From the NCBI GenBank assembly GCA_003956705.1, contig QZCP01000080.1, positions 62,001 through 126,000 of the forward strand: DNA of 64,000 nt, given 5' to 3'. The notes beneath the pieces were generated by a model. That model was given only the letters and a program-made list of their open reading frames with translations. It ran no database searches and had not been told where the DNA came from. Position 1 is the stretch's first letter. Every line of letters starts with the position of its first letter. A program made the translations under genes and the position numbers. Source of the DNA: Brevipalpus yothersi. Its lineage: Eukaryota; Arthropoda; Arachnida; Trombidiformes; Tenuipalpidae. Shown piece by piece: positions 49,509-63,125 of the stretch.

Positions 49509-52500
49509 ATGGATGGAATTAATTCTACAGATTTGAAATATTCGAAGCGAAAGTGGTGCGTTAAGGATGATGTCGTCATATCAGGAATGTCTGGTCGTTT
49601 TCCGAAATCACGAAACGTTCAAGAATTCACCGAAAATCTTTTCAATGGAATTGATATGAGTACATCAGGAAATGAACGGTTTCCTTCAGGTGAGCAAGAT
49701 TACTTTCTTAACTATTCTTGAGTATAAACTCATCTAAGAGTGGAGTTATCATTGATCATATTGATAGCTGTTTACTTTGTTCTGGTGACTAGTGAGCATT
49801 CTAATCTACGTACTTCTCAATTGATTGAAATGAATCATGTCTACTCATTTTAAACCTTCTAACTTTCTCTTGCAAGGCATTTCTGGATTCCCTATGAGCA
49901 GTGGAAAAGTGGAAAATCTTGAGGACTTTGATGCCAATTTTTTCAAAATACCTGATAAATACGCTGATTGGATGGATCCTCCAAAACGGAAGCTTCTTGA
50001 GGTTTCATTTGAAGCGGTCATAGACGCAGGTGAGGGTACAAACACATAGATATGATTCTATATTTGAAAAAGTTTTGAGAATGAAGTGAGTTGATGAACC
50101 TCTACGCCTTAATTTCTACTGCAAATATTAGGAAATGTATAAAATCATTCCAATTTGAGTTGAAAACAGTTGAAGAAGGAAGTATATGAGAGAAAAGTTA
50201 AATATAAAGAGAGATAGATTTAAGCGAAGCTGGATAACAACTTTTGGTGTCAAACTTTCCATCTGAAAAAGCATTTCATGCGATGAAAAGCTCTCTTATC
50301 CACATGAAACCCTTTGCTAAGAAGATACAGATATAAAATCATGCTTGATGAGACTTCTCTCATTAGTTGAGAGATAACTGCAGAAATCTCAAAAGGTAAG
50401 GAATCAACTCTTTGTTTGAAGAAGTGATATGGAGTAAGAAGTGGAGTGCTCAGATTTTTAATCAACAAGTGAGTATCTAATTGTAGTCTCGATGGCCATC
50501 AAGCATGATGCATTTCTATCAAAATAAATATACTGATTAGACATCAATGTATCCTTCAGGTGATGAGTGATGTTTATATTACCATTTCAGGTGCATTGTG
50601 TATGAAAACTATCAAGAATAACTGAATGAATTTCTACTAAGTAATTAATCTTGTTCGGATAATTTTTGATGTTCAACTGAGAAGCGCTTGAACCTCTTAG
50701 CATGCATTTAAAGATTACTGGACCTTTGGATGTGAAATGGTTCTGTCTTACCTAACTCGAAGCCATAAGGATCACAGTTGACGCATATCATTCACCACTG
50801 TTACTGTATATTTAGAAATACACATATCTACTTACCTGAATCTTACAATCGAAATTTTGCAGGAATCGAGATAGAAGAGCTACAAGGATCGAATACCGGA
50901 TTTTTTTACGCTTCTTCTTTCGAGCTCGGGAAGGTAGACGATCCTTACCATGATGCTACACCTTACCAGAACGATGTTGCCATAGTTTCTCAAGCATTAG
51001 GTCTCAAAGGGCCAATCGCTCAATTTGATACTGCTTGTGGGTCAAGTTTCTCAGCTCTTAACGAAGCATTCGCGGCACTCAAATCGGGTCTTTGTGATCG
51101 AGCTCTAGTGGCTAGTTACAATATTTGCCTACTGCCTGGAGTGACTTTACGATTTCGAGATGTTCAGATGATTTCAGCCTCTGGTAAGAGCAAAAGTTTG
51201 GACGAATCAGCTGATGGTTTTGGGCGAAGTGAAGCTGTTTGCTGTATTGTCCTCCAGCTGAAGCCTGAAGCTAGACGAATTTATTCAACAATAATTAACT
51301 CTCGCACCAATTGCGATGGATACAAGGAGCAAGGAATCACTTTCCCTTCGATGACCTCTCAGCTTCAATTGATGATCGAAACTTATGATGAAGTCGATCT
51401 AGATCCATTGAAAGTGGATTATGTAGAGGCTCACGCAACAGGAACTAAAGCTGGTGACCCTGTAGAGCTGAATGCAATATACCACGCATTATGCCAACAA
51501 AGATCAGCTGAGAATCCACTCAAGATTGGATGTCTCAAATCGAATATGGGACATGCTGAAGCTTCCGCTGGTTTGTGTGCAGTTATCAAAGCTAATCTGG
51601 TTTTTCAGAATGGATGCATTCCTCCGAATCTGCATTTAAAGAGGCCTAATCCGAATATTAAAGGCCTCATGGATGGAAAAATGAAATCAGTTGTTGAGAT
51701 AACTCCTTTTACTGGTGAATACATCTCGCTGAACTGCTTCGGTTTTGGTGGGGCAAATGCTCATGTTATACTGAAAGGATACAATATTAAATCTGAACCA
51801 GCAAATTTCCTGAACCATGATGGGCTTCCCAGGCTTGTCCCTCTCTGTGCTCGAACCACTGGTGGCATCATTCGAATTCAAAAATTTTTATTGGATAATC
51901 AAGAATTTTTGACTAGAGAATTCATTGGTCTCCTTTATCGCTTCTCGAAGACAGCTTCGATGCCATATAGAGGATATACTTTGATTTCTCAAATCGGAGA
52001 CAGGCGATTCTTCCACGAATATTTCTTGAACACTCATTCACAAGCTCCAAAAACGGTCACGTTAGTGCTTCCAACTCATCACATCAAGTTCGATTCTGAT
52101 TTCCATCATATTCAAATTTTTTCTTGCACATTGAGAAGATTAGCTACATATTCAGAATCATTTGGAATTGATCTACCTTCTCTGATTTTTGGAAGATCAA
52201 GTCCAACTTCGATGAAAGAAGAAGTCGTTGCAAGAATTTCGAGCCAGATTCTCTTTATTAATCTTCTGAAAGCCATCAAGTTATCAATCACAACACTCAT
52301 CAGTGACTATTTTGGGCTATTGGCTTATGCTTCCATGATGAATATAATATCAGAGGAGAGAGCTATCTCTGCAGCCTATTGGTTGGGGCACTTCATCGAT
52401 GGTGAAGCTATCATATCTGAGCCTATCGAGTTCACCAGTAGCACTTCTATCAAAGGTGATTTGAACAATAATCAGACAGATTCAATAATAGAGAACTCAC

Positions 52501-55500
52501 AAAGAATCAGAAATTCATTTGCTATGATGAGTCGTTGCTTGCTCATATTCTGTGAAAAAAATCAGTCAAGTTCCTTGCATAAATGTGAGGATCTGATTAG
52601 ATTCGTTAAAGATTATTCAGATGATTCAAGAAATGGAAAACAGAGAGGTTTCATATCATCCTCAGTTCTAACTGAAAGAATATCAACTTTCTTGAAGAAT
52701 CACTCAAGATCCATGAATCAAGTGATCGACCATCTTCCTCCTAACGAAATTATCTTAGGCTTCAAATCATCGGAAATTGTTAGCTCTCACTTGAGAAAAA
52801 TTCAGTTCAATGACTTGAGCCACTTGCAAGTACAAGAATTCTTGAAATCTGTTGGTAAGCTGTACGCCATGCATCTGCCAATCGAAGTCAGATTTCTCTA
52901 TCCACCAGTTGAATATCCTGTGCCGATAAACACATGTGGTCTTCACTCATTGATTAACTTCGATCATAGCCAAAAACATGCCGTCTTCAAGTATCCTGAT
53001 TACTTCAATCATTTCACAAGAGAGAATTTTCGAGTATTCCAAGTCTCTTTAAACGATACTAGAGACTATTTCTTCTCAGGTCATGAGATCGATGGTCGAG
53101 TTCTCTTTCCAGCAACTGGTATTCTCATGCATGCCTGGTTAACAGTTGCAAAATTTCATCACATCAATCTCAGGAGAAGTAAAATTCTATTCCGTGATGT
53201 ACAATTCATCCGAGCTACTCTTATATCTGATAAAGAAGTCAACTTCAGAGTAGATTATCAACCCCAGGATAATTCATTCCACACTACCGAGAAAGGTGCT
53301 CTGATTGCCACCGGTAAGGTTTTTATTGTGGACGATATTGAAGGAGCAAAGGAAAACTATCTCTCAAAAGAATCAGAGGAACAATCTAAATTTTCAGAGG
53401 AGAAATCAAGCCATCTTGAGATATCGAGAGAGGATATTTACAAGGACTTCAGAACTCGTGGCTACGACTATGGACACAGTTTCCGGTGTCTAGTTAGCGC
53501 TGATAAATATGGAAGAAAAGGCAAAGTGGAATGGAAGGATGTATCTTCAGAGGCCCTCTGGAATGACTCAGTTTTCGAAAGAATGTTCAGATCGGAGCTC
53601 GGTTTCCTCAAGACATGGACTACTTTTGCAGATTCTGTCATGCAGATAGCCCGTCTGTCTACTGGATATGATCGAAATCTAGTAGTTCCGATAAGTATTG
53701 AAACTATACTTATTGATGCAGAGCAAATTATACAGAGAATGAATGAGTTCAATGAGCTTAAAGATATTGGAAAGGATAAAAAAGCTATCCAAAATGAGGA
53801 GATCAAAAATTCTCAGTCAACAGAAGGGGCCAAAGAGGGGCAGATTTCACAGGAAAGCTCAATCATTTTTGATGTTTCACACGACCCACAAACCAGAACT
53901 CTCATTAGTGAAGGCTTGTGGATACGAGGTTTGAAGGGTTCAATAGCTTCAAGAAGATCTCAGAAAGTCAATATCGAAACACAGGACTTTGTTCCATTCA
54001 ACGAACAAATCCTGATGAAACAGGGAGAACGGAAAAAATTAGAAAGTTATCGAAAAATTTGTGAACAATATGTTGATTTGATACGTAGAAGAGTAAGCAC
54101 TGGAATCGAAAGGCTACATGATTCAGAGGAATTGGATCAAATGAAGCGTGACTTTGCCTGTGAAAAAGATCCCTCATATGCTCTGCTAAAATGTTTAGTC
54201 AATATTCTAGACAAAAATGAAAGAGATGCTGATACCCTGGCTATCAGTGGGGATATTCTAGTGGGAAATAATCTCCATCACAGTAGCCACGATCGTTTTT
54301 TGAGGTCTTTATTAACTACTGCTCTAAACGACCATCTTTATTATGGACAAATGCATTCATCAATCATTATATTAGAGCAAAATGACGGTGAACACTCCTT
54401 CTTTGAGAAAACTAAATACATCTTGGATTCCCTCGCAGTTGGAACAGCTAAGCTATCCTACACACTTGCTACTTCTAATCTTGACCATGGAACAGAGCGA
54501 ATAAAATCTATGGAATTAAATCTCATTGAATGGAATGGCATGTCACCTCTGGCTAAAGATATTGCAAAGCCTCATCTTCTCATCTATAAGTGCTACAGTG
54601 ATGATATCTCATCTTTCTGTATCAAAGCTGAGCAATTCATTAACACAATTAAGTCAGGAGGTTTCTTACTGGTCATTTTCCGTGAGAAAGTCACCAAAGA
54701 TATTGAAAAAATTTGCTCAATTCCACAGCTTGCTCCAGTCCTCGCTGATATCCAAACAAGCTGTATAAATGGAGAGGATATTGTGGGCTACATGAACAAA
54801 CTCAATTGGAAGTGTGTTTCCGATAAAATTTTGGAACCTGAGTTACTCTCAATCAGAGGCCTTCTCTTCAAGAAAAAGGCAGTGGATATTCAAGAGCCGA
54901 GACTGTTCTATGTGTCTCCATTGGATTCACAGTGGATAGAGGAGCTAAAAATAGCTCTGAAAGAGGAAGAAAGTTCTGATCCAATTTGCTTGATTGGTGA
55001 TCCAAACTTTGACCAAGCAGTTGTTGGTTTCACCAGATGCTTGGGATTAGAAAGTGGTGGTGATCGGATAATCTGTATCGCTAATCGCTACTGTGATGCT
55101 GGTTTGGATTTCAAAGATCCAGATTGGAAAAATCTTCATCTTAAAGAAATAATTGAAAAGAGACTCAAATTCAATATTTACGATCCCATTCATGGTTGGG
55201 GTAATTATTGTCATTCTGAAGTAGAGGAAAAGCGTGAAGAGGATACACAATGCTTGATGGAAACTTCAAATGATGTCCAGCTGAAAGTTCTCCAGCCTGG
55301 TGATCTATCCTGTCTAAAATGGTGCGAATCCATATTCGATGAATCTTTAATCAGATGTAGCCAATCCATTGTAGATGTTCATTACGCTCCTCTGAACTTC
55401 AAAGATGTATTACTTGCTTCTGGACGGTTACCTCTGGTATTTGAGCCTCAAGAAACTGGGAAAATCTCAAAAGCTTCTGTTAAGATAGGTAAGTTGTCTG

Positions 55501-58500
55501 AATTGAATTGCTCTGATAAATTGAATCTATCAAGTTGAGCTCGCTTGACTTTCATTTATTATTTGAGATAGCGTTTCCAGATTCCAAGTTAAACCAATTG
55601 CCTCTTTACTTATCTCTTTCCGCCTTCCTTGTGACTATTTTGGATAGCTATACTCACCTACCTATAAGCATTCAAACTAACTAACTTATCCAAAAATATT
55701 TTCGAGAAATTAAAGCAATTTGGGGACTCAGAGGGATGTCTTGTATAGAAAACAGTTATTGTGAGAATATCTTTGTCCCTCAAATAATCAAAAAGAGTAA
55801 AATTCAATTAGTATATGGAATTTCTACTCTAGGTTTTGAATATTCTGGTTGTGATAAGAATGGTAACCGTATAATGGGAATGAGGTCTTCTGGTGCAATG
55901 GCTACAAAGGTTATAGCAGATGAAAATGACTTTTCCTGGCTGGTTCCTGATGAATGGACTCTGGAAGATGCTGCCACCGTTCCTGTAGTCTATGCAACGG
56001 TAATTTATGGACTGATAATGAGAGGTAATCTCAGACGAGGAGAAAGTGTTCTAATCCACGCTGGTAGTGGGGGAGTTGGAATGGCTGCCATTCATTTGTG
56101 TTTGAGCTATGATTGCACCATATATACGACTGTTGGAACTCCTGAAAAGCGGAAATTCATTCTTGAAAGATTTCCTCAACTGAAAGACACAAATATTGGC
56201 AATTCCAGAGACACATCATTTGAAGAGCTGATTTTCCATCAAACTGATGGTAGAGGAGTAGACATTGTCCTAAATTCACTGGCTGATGATAAACTTCAGG
56301 CCAGCATTCGCTGTCTGGCTCCAGGAGGTCGATTCTTGGAGATTGGAAAGTACGATGGGTACAAGAACAGTCCTCTCGATATAGGGCAACTAGACGGAAG
56401 TCGATCTTTTCATGGGGTGATGCTTGATTCTTTCTTCAACCAAGAGAATCGTGAAGTGGTGAAGAAAAATTCCCAGAGAAATCAACTCCATAGTTTAATG
56501 GAAAAATTTCTTAGAGGTGGTACTATCAAGCCTTTGCCTAGGATCGTTTTCGAAATGGATGAGGTGGAAGATGCATTCCGTTATATGGCAGCCGGAAAAC
56601 ATATTGGGAAAGTTATCATCAAAGTCAGAGATTCAGAAAAATTTACCCAATTGACTCCTATTCCTGCTCTGAAAAGTGCCTGTTTTCACCCAAACAAAGC
56701 ATACATCGTCATTGGAGGCTTTGGTGGCCTAGGACTTGAACTTTCTCAATGGCTTGTATCTAAAGGAGTACGGAATATTGCGATCAATTCTCGCAGCGGT
56801 CCTCAAACTTCTTACCAACGATACTGTCTAAATAGAATGATTGACTCAAATGCTAATGTTATTGTTTCTCAACATGATTTAACAACCGAGGAAGGAGCAA
56901 GAAAACTCTTGAGCTCTCTACATGTCCCAGTTGGTGGAATTTTCAATTCAGCACTTGTATTGCACGATGCTCTATTTCAAGACCAAACGGTCGAATATTT
57001 CCCACAAGTTTGTGATTCTAAAGTCAAAATTACAATGAATATGGACAAATTGAGTCGTGAAATGTGTTCTGATTTGGACTATTTTGTTGTCTTCTCCTCA
57101 ACTACCAGTGGACGAGGCAATGCTGGACAAACAATTTATGGCTTAGCAAATTCATTCATGGAAAGTGTCTGTGAGAGGAGAAGAAAAGATGGACTCCATG
57201 GACTAGCAATACAGTGGGGATATATTGGTGATGTTGGGTTTGTAGTTGAAAAAATGGGAAATGACATTCAATCGATTCGTGGAACTGATCCTCAGCGAGT
57301 CCACTCATGTTTTGCCACTTTCGAAAGATTTCTCAATTATTCCAATCCAGTTGTCTTGAGTATGGTCAGATGTGAAGGTAAAACAATCAAATCGTCGGGA
57401 GATATCATCAAAGCGATTGGTCATATTCTTGGGATAGAAGATATTCGTTCCTGTGATCCAAAATTTTCTCTCGGAGAGCTCGGAATGGATTCATTGATGG
57501 CTATCGAAGTACAGCAAGCTCTTGATCATGGTCTTGGTGTCACACTGACAACCAGAGAAATTCGACAATTGAAGATATGTGAGCTGATTGCGCTTTCTAA
57601 AAATTCAAATTCAAGTGTGAAACCTGGATCAGAGTCAAAAGATGCTGACCTCAGCAAGATGATGGAATCCAATTCGATTCCAACAGAAGAGATAACCAAG
57701 CTCAGTGATAGAGAAGGCGAAGTTTTGTTCGTTCTACCACCAATAGAGGGAAATTATCAATGGTTTGGTGATTTGTTCAGCAATCTAGAGCAATCTGCTC
57801 TAGGTTTGAATTGGACATATGATCTGGCTGAACTGAAAACTATAGAGGAAGTAGCTAATGTCTTAGCTGATAGAATTTCAAACTTTACAAGCGAATCAAA
57901 AATCAATATGGTTGGATATTCCTATGGAGGTATACTAGCTTTAGCTATAGCAAAAGAGCTTGAAAAACGTGAATCAGGTCCGAAAGTTGCCAAATTAGTT
58001 CTACTTGATGCTGATGCCCAGTTTGTAAGAACACAGGTGATTAAGCTAGGATCTTCTCACCTGTCTTCAGAAGCTGTGATAGAGGAGACATACATCAAGG
58101 GTTGCCTCAAAAGATACCTTCGAGATACTTTCGGGTTCGATAAAGAATTTGTCAGAGCAACTACTACATCAGAGCGATTTGAAGCGGCAAAGAATTTCAT
58201 GGTATCAAAAGGTTTTGAGCCTCCTCATGCCGATAGCATGATGAAAAGAAATGAAGTTACTTTACAAAAATTAAATCTGATCGCAAAACATGAAGTGTCA
58301 ACATTACCAAGCTGTGAAATAATTCATTTGAGATCTGAAGAAAAATTTTCTTCTCATCAAAACATTGAGAGAGATACCTCGGTAAGTTATCAGAAAATTT
58401 AGTCAGTTTTATAGTACTTTTAATTTGATACAAACTTTATTCTCAGATTGGCAGACAATATTTTTACTCTGGAAACCATGACAACTTTGTTTGCAACAAT

Positions 58501-58545
58501 TTGAAAGAAATTTCCAGGAAAATTAGGGATTTTATTGATTTATGA
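49509..58545 (+). CDS. type I fatty acid synthase with degenerate acyltransferase domain
   Basis: Five exons: 49509-49689, 49877-50029, 50863-55488, 55833-58381, 58447-58545; about 2535 residues. Start ATG (MDGINS) has good context. Exons 2, 4 and 5 have exactly the same lengths (153, 2549, 99 bp) as in the left synthase. Domains in order: ketosynthase (DTACGSS, Cys about 170; His about 302 in AHATGT; NMGH His about 342); acyltransferase remnant; dehydratase (HEIDGR, ADS Asp); pseudo-methyltransferase; enoyl reductase (GSGGVG); ketoreductase (GGFGGLG, IYGLAN); carrier protein (GMDSL serine); thioesterase (GYSYGG, with the His in GNHD supplied by the last exon). At 52302-52319 the acyltransferase motif aligned with GHSLGE reads SDYFGL, so the Ser nucleophile is Tyr and the preceding His is Asp. 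The alignment to canonical FAS on either side is ungapped. No stops or shifts. Confidence 0.93.
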
Positions 58546-59003
58546 GAAAATCAGGCAGAATGAGCCAAATCTCAAAATTATTGGGCGAAGTATGATTCTC
58601 AGTCTGTATCGTATTCTAGAAGAGTTGCAAAAACCCAAATTGATGCTAAAATAAATTAGAATGATCAGTCAATGTTTCCATATCTATCGAAAATTCTACT
58701 GCATCTAATCTGGGGGATCAATTACTCCACAATCTTCACATTCCCACAATGAATTTCACTACACTCGATTCAGAAGATCAAGCGTTCCTGGTGAGATGCG
58801 AGGGTAAGAAATTATCTAACAATCCTGTGGTCAGATAATATCAGTTTCAATTCTATTTTGATATAAACTTCTGGCTCATCTTGTAACTGAGAGCTCAGAT
58901 AAGCATCCAGATTCAGAGTGATGGTTGTAGCAATTGAAGTAATTCATTAAAAAAATGAATAAACAATGATCAGCATCATTTGTGAAAATTGATTATTCAA
59001 AGC

Positions 59004-60282
59004 ATGAGAGATAAAATCAGAAAACAAACGATGGCAGTCAAGCAACATGATAAAATAGATGCCATTGTTCATAGTAATCTACATCCGTATGGTAGAGAAA
59101 CCAACAGTCGAAATGATGTCGTGAGGTGTGAATCAATATTTTCTCATGAAAATTGGATCATGAATCCATTAAATCGTTTGTGTATGTTTACTGCTCTATG
59201 TTTCGGTGATTTCAACCAATATTTTGATGGACATCAGAGGGCAGCTTGTCGTTTGTACAAAGCTGAAGGTGAATATTTCTTGATCTCCAATCACCGTGTT
59301 CAAATGAAATCATTCTTATCATTATCCACCCTTTTCAGATGGTCTCAGTCTTGACATAGATCACACAAGTTTTGGCGGTTCACCAGCATGCTTGTCATAT
59401 TCTCAAAAATTACACAGCCTGCTTCTGAGAAACCTACGAACTTATGATCCATTGGCCATAGACACATCACAAGGCTGGCCTGAGTTTCAACATTTAATGA
59501 TACACAATTGTGAACTAATATATGAAAGCTCCCAGCTAAATAAACCATCAACAGCAGTGACAAATCTTTATCAATCTCTTCTCATCGATTCAAGTGTCAA
59601 CATTTTATCCTGGTCATGGGCTGAACTTCGATTTCGACACATATACATTGAGAAAACAATTTTTGGTTTCAGTAGTAGATCAGCTGATGATAGAAAAGAG
59701 CGATTGGAAACCATTCTCATTCATCCTGATCTCATCAGTTTATCAATTATCGACTGCCCAAAATCACTTGATTCTCTTGGATTCCTTGATCATGCAACTG
59801 GTTTGAAAGTTTTGCGAATCGAAAACAGTTTCACTCTATTAGCAGGAGAAAAAAGTTTGAAACTACCAAATCTGCTAATTCTTAGTTTACGTAACAACGG
59901 AATATCTTCTATTCCGATATCATTCATTGACCAACTTGATAGATTGAAAGAACTTGATCTTAGTGGTAACGGTATTTTGGAGATCGATGCAACATATCAA
60001 TTTAAGCCCTTCTGGAGGCAGCTGAAAGATTTAAATTTGCCTGGTAATTTTCGCAGACAATAGCTCATATCAACAGATACATCTAATCAATCATCGATCC
60101 ATCTTTTTATTACAGATAATTGCAATGGTTGTACTTCATTTTGTCGCGCTCTATGTGAATATGGTGGCTTGACGAGGACCATGTTTTCACCAGAAAATGA
60201 ATGCTTAATGAGTTCTGCCTTTCGGAGGGATTGTATCTCAAGATGTCCAGCTTTTAAAGAGAAGTTTACACAATTTCTATAA
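59004..60282 (+). CDS. leucine-rich-repeat protein with Cys-rich C-terminus
   Basis: Exons 59004-59268, 59339-60043, 60116-60282, phases consistent. Exon 2 carries several LRR-like units, clearest toward its end (LKVLRIENS, LLILSLRNNGISSIP, LKELDLSGNGILEI). Exon 3 is short and Cys-rich (CNGCTSFCRALC, ending with RDCISRCP), resembling the capping region that closes extracellular LRR domains. That suggests a secreted or cell-surface protein, but no signal peptide is visible from the first ATG, so a 5' exon may be missing. No transmembrane segment follows the cap. Its relation to the surrounding lipid genes is unknown. Confidence 0.7.
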
Positions 60283-61418
60283 ATCTAATTAGCAATCAAC
60301 TCTATGATCATATAATCTCTTAGGTTTGTCAAAACATTTCTGAGGAAGTGATAAGCCTTTTAGGGAACGCTATATTTCATCATTACAAGTGAAATTGGAG
60401 ACAATCTGCAGATTAGGCTCGAAATCTGAACCTAATTTTACCTAAATAGGTGATTTTTTGCTATCTCTTATATGGACGAGAAATTTCTAGTCAGACTATT
60501 TATATACCGTAGTTTGCTATGGTTCTATTCTTTCCTGGCAAATCAACCAGATATGATAAAATATAAAAAATCAGTCTTACGATCAGTTGCTCCTAGTTTG
60601 TTCATCACATCCGCGATCAATTGCTCAATTGCATGATTTTATGTGTATTATGTGATTTAAAAGTAGTCAGCATGATGGATTATCAACTGTGGAAACGGAA
60701 AATAGTTCAAGAGACTGAATTTTCCGAAATTCAGGGAAAGATTTCGTATTGTTCTGTCGCTAATGTTCACACGAGGCAAAAGGTCCCTCATAGGACAGTT
60801 AGATCTAAACAAATCCAGATGTGGCCAAGTTGGGACACTCACAGCTCGCTGTTCACTACGTGCTGGCCTTCTCTCTATCTCTCATTTTCATATTCTAATC
60901 ATTTTTTGGCCTCTGGTGATGGAAGAAAATGTAAAAGAGAGAGAAAAAAAGAGGAAAAGGAAGAGGCAGAGAACGATATTTCGCAACCCTTTATTGACTT
61001 TTAATTGGTTTGATGCAGTAATAGTATACAGATAGATGTATAAATGCAAACTGCTCTTTATTTTGTTTTGTAATGGTAACCATCAAAGTAGCTCAAGTTT
61101 CTGTGAGGAGATGCCTCACACAATTTAGAAAATGTTCGATCTACTGGTTCTCTCTGTTAACTTTTACTTGAGTGAAAAAAGAGATAAAAAATGATCAGTC
61201 TTCTTAAAGTAAGTCTTCAGTTTATTAAATTTGATAATGATGTAAGCACATTGGAAGGTTGGTAGTTAGAAGCCACATGCCTATTTTCATTAATGGAAAA
61301 GTTTTAGAGTGTGTTAGAGAGGGAATAAAACTTTAATATTAAACGAAGTGAATGATATTGATTTCGAAATCACTCTTTACTCTCATTTTATGCCTGGAAT
61401 TTACCTAATTTCCAAGAA
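60283..61418. other. intergenic
   Basis: No gene supported. Short open frames at 60621-61035 include a Lys/Glu/Arg-rich low-complexity tail and no domain. Confidence 0.6.
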
Positions 61419-63125
61419 ATGCTTGAATTTTTCACATCATTTTCATCACTCTGGTCATTCCCATCACTTATTTTGATCCCTTTGTTGATTACCCTGCTGA
61501 TATGTTTCTATAATTTTGTTCTAAAAAATTGCATCATCTACATGAAAAAATGCGACAATTGCCACACTTAGAGCCTCATCGATTTTTAATGGGAAATATT
61601 TATGAATTTTGGGTGAATCGTGGTAAGTAGAAATTGGAAGATTTGTTGGGGTTTTTTAATCAAGATCTGTTATACTGATCGTGTGCATCAAATTCCACAG
61701 AAAGAATGACTGATCACATCAGAGATAGGTTCCAGGAAATGAAGAAAAGAAGAAGAGATTTTTTTGTTTGCTGGTTATCATATTATCCAGTTCTGGTCAT
61801 TTCATCGTGGAGATGCAACACAGTGAGTTATATTTTGAATTTTTTTTTTGAATTATGAAATCAAGACTTGACTTTTGATTCATTGATAACAGAAAATATT
61901 GGGAAACAAAAAGTTTCTCGATCGTGGATGGCCAGCAAGAAAGCTCGTAGGTCAATTTAACGGCCTTATTTCTCTAGCTAATGCTGAATGGAAAGCACAT
62001 CGTAATTTGGTTTCACCATCATATGCTCCTAATGTAGTGGAAAATTTTATTCCCACAATGCTTGAGCATATTCAATTGATGGGTGATGATTTCGAGGCAT
62101 CAGATGAAAAATTTATCGAGCCTATCACCATAATAGAGCATCACATGATTTCATTTGTGTGGGAAACTTCAATGGGTCTCAAAGACGAGGTGAAAGATGA
62201 TGATCGAATCAAGCTAAAGAATTCAATGAAAACATTTATAAATTCTCAATTTGATCGAGTTTTTCGCCCTTACACGTGGAATGATACCATCAACAAGCTC
62301 TACTCTTGGATTCATGGGATAGGAGATGAAACAGCTAGCTTGAAAAAATATGCAACACAGATCATTGAAGCTCGTCTTGAAAAAAAATTGGCTAGGAATG
62401 GAGAGCAAACTGGAGACTTCATTGAAACAAACAAACGCAATCGAGCGTTTTTAGACAACTTGCTGGAAATTTATCTGGATCAAAAAAATGAACGGAGGCT
62501 TGATTATGAGAGCCTTTTAAATGAACTGGGCACTATCATGGCAACAAGTTACGAAACGATTATCAATACAACCATGTGGTTCTTGTACAACATGGCATGT
62601 AACCCTTTGATTCAAGAGCAACTTTATGAGGAGCTTTTAGATTTCAATGAGAAAAACGAGTCCATGACGATCTCACAGATAAATGAGCTGACTTTTCTGG
62701 ATCAATGTGTGAAAGAAAATCTCAGGCTCCATCCACCTACGGCTTTCATGGTCAGAAAAACCGATGAGGAATTAGAGATCAATGGTTACAATATTCCGAA
62801 AGATACTTTGACCATAACATCAATCTACTTCATACATCATGATGGAGAAGTATTTCCTGATCCAGAGAAATTTGATCCCTCTCGCTTTGAGCAGAAAAAT
62901 ATGGACAAAGTACCTCCAGGAGCGTATGTTCCTTTTGGTGATGGTCCTCGCCGGTGTATAGCAGAAAAATTGGCTATTCTTGAGGCCAAAATGATCTTCA
63001 GCAATATCATCAAAAGATTTCGAGTTGTTCCCTTTGAGCCAGAAAAGGTACGACTGAAGTTTGACCTTTTTACTAGGAGTGAGCAACCTCTGAAGTTCCG
63101 TTTTATAAGAAGAGAAAAGAATTGA
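61419..63125 (+). CDS. microsomal cytochrome P450, anchor exon frameshifted
   Basis: Exons 61419-61622, 61701-61822 (122 bp), 61893-63125; about 519 residues if the frame is corrected. Exons 2 and 3 are intact: FLDRG, helix C EWKAHRN, helix I ATSYET, ENLR, DPSRFEQ and haem loop PFGDGPRRCIA, where Ala replaces the usual Gly after Cys-Ile. Exon 1 codes a good membrane anchor from MLEFF, but its frame ends at TAG near 61570, while the hinge (MRQLPHLEP) is one base out of phase. The shift lies between 61512 and 61570, and an A6 run at 61545-61550 is the natural suspect: one more A would join anchor and hinge. Sequencing error, polymorphism or genuine loss are all possible; a short anchorless product from the internal ATG is another. 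It lies distal to the right synthase, mirroring the left P450. Confidence 0.8.
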
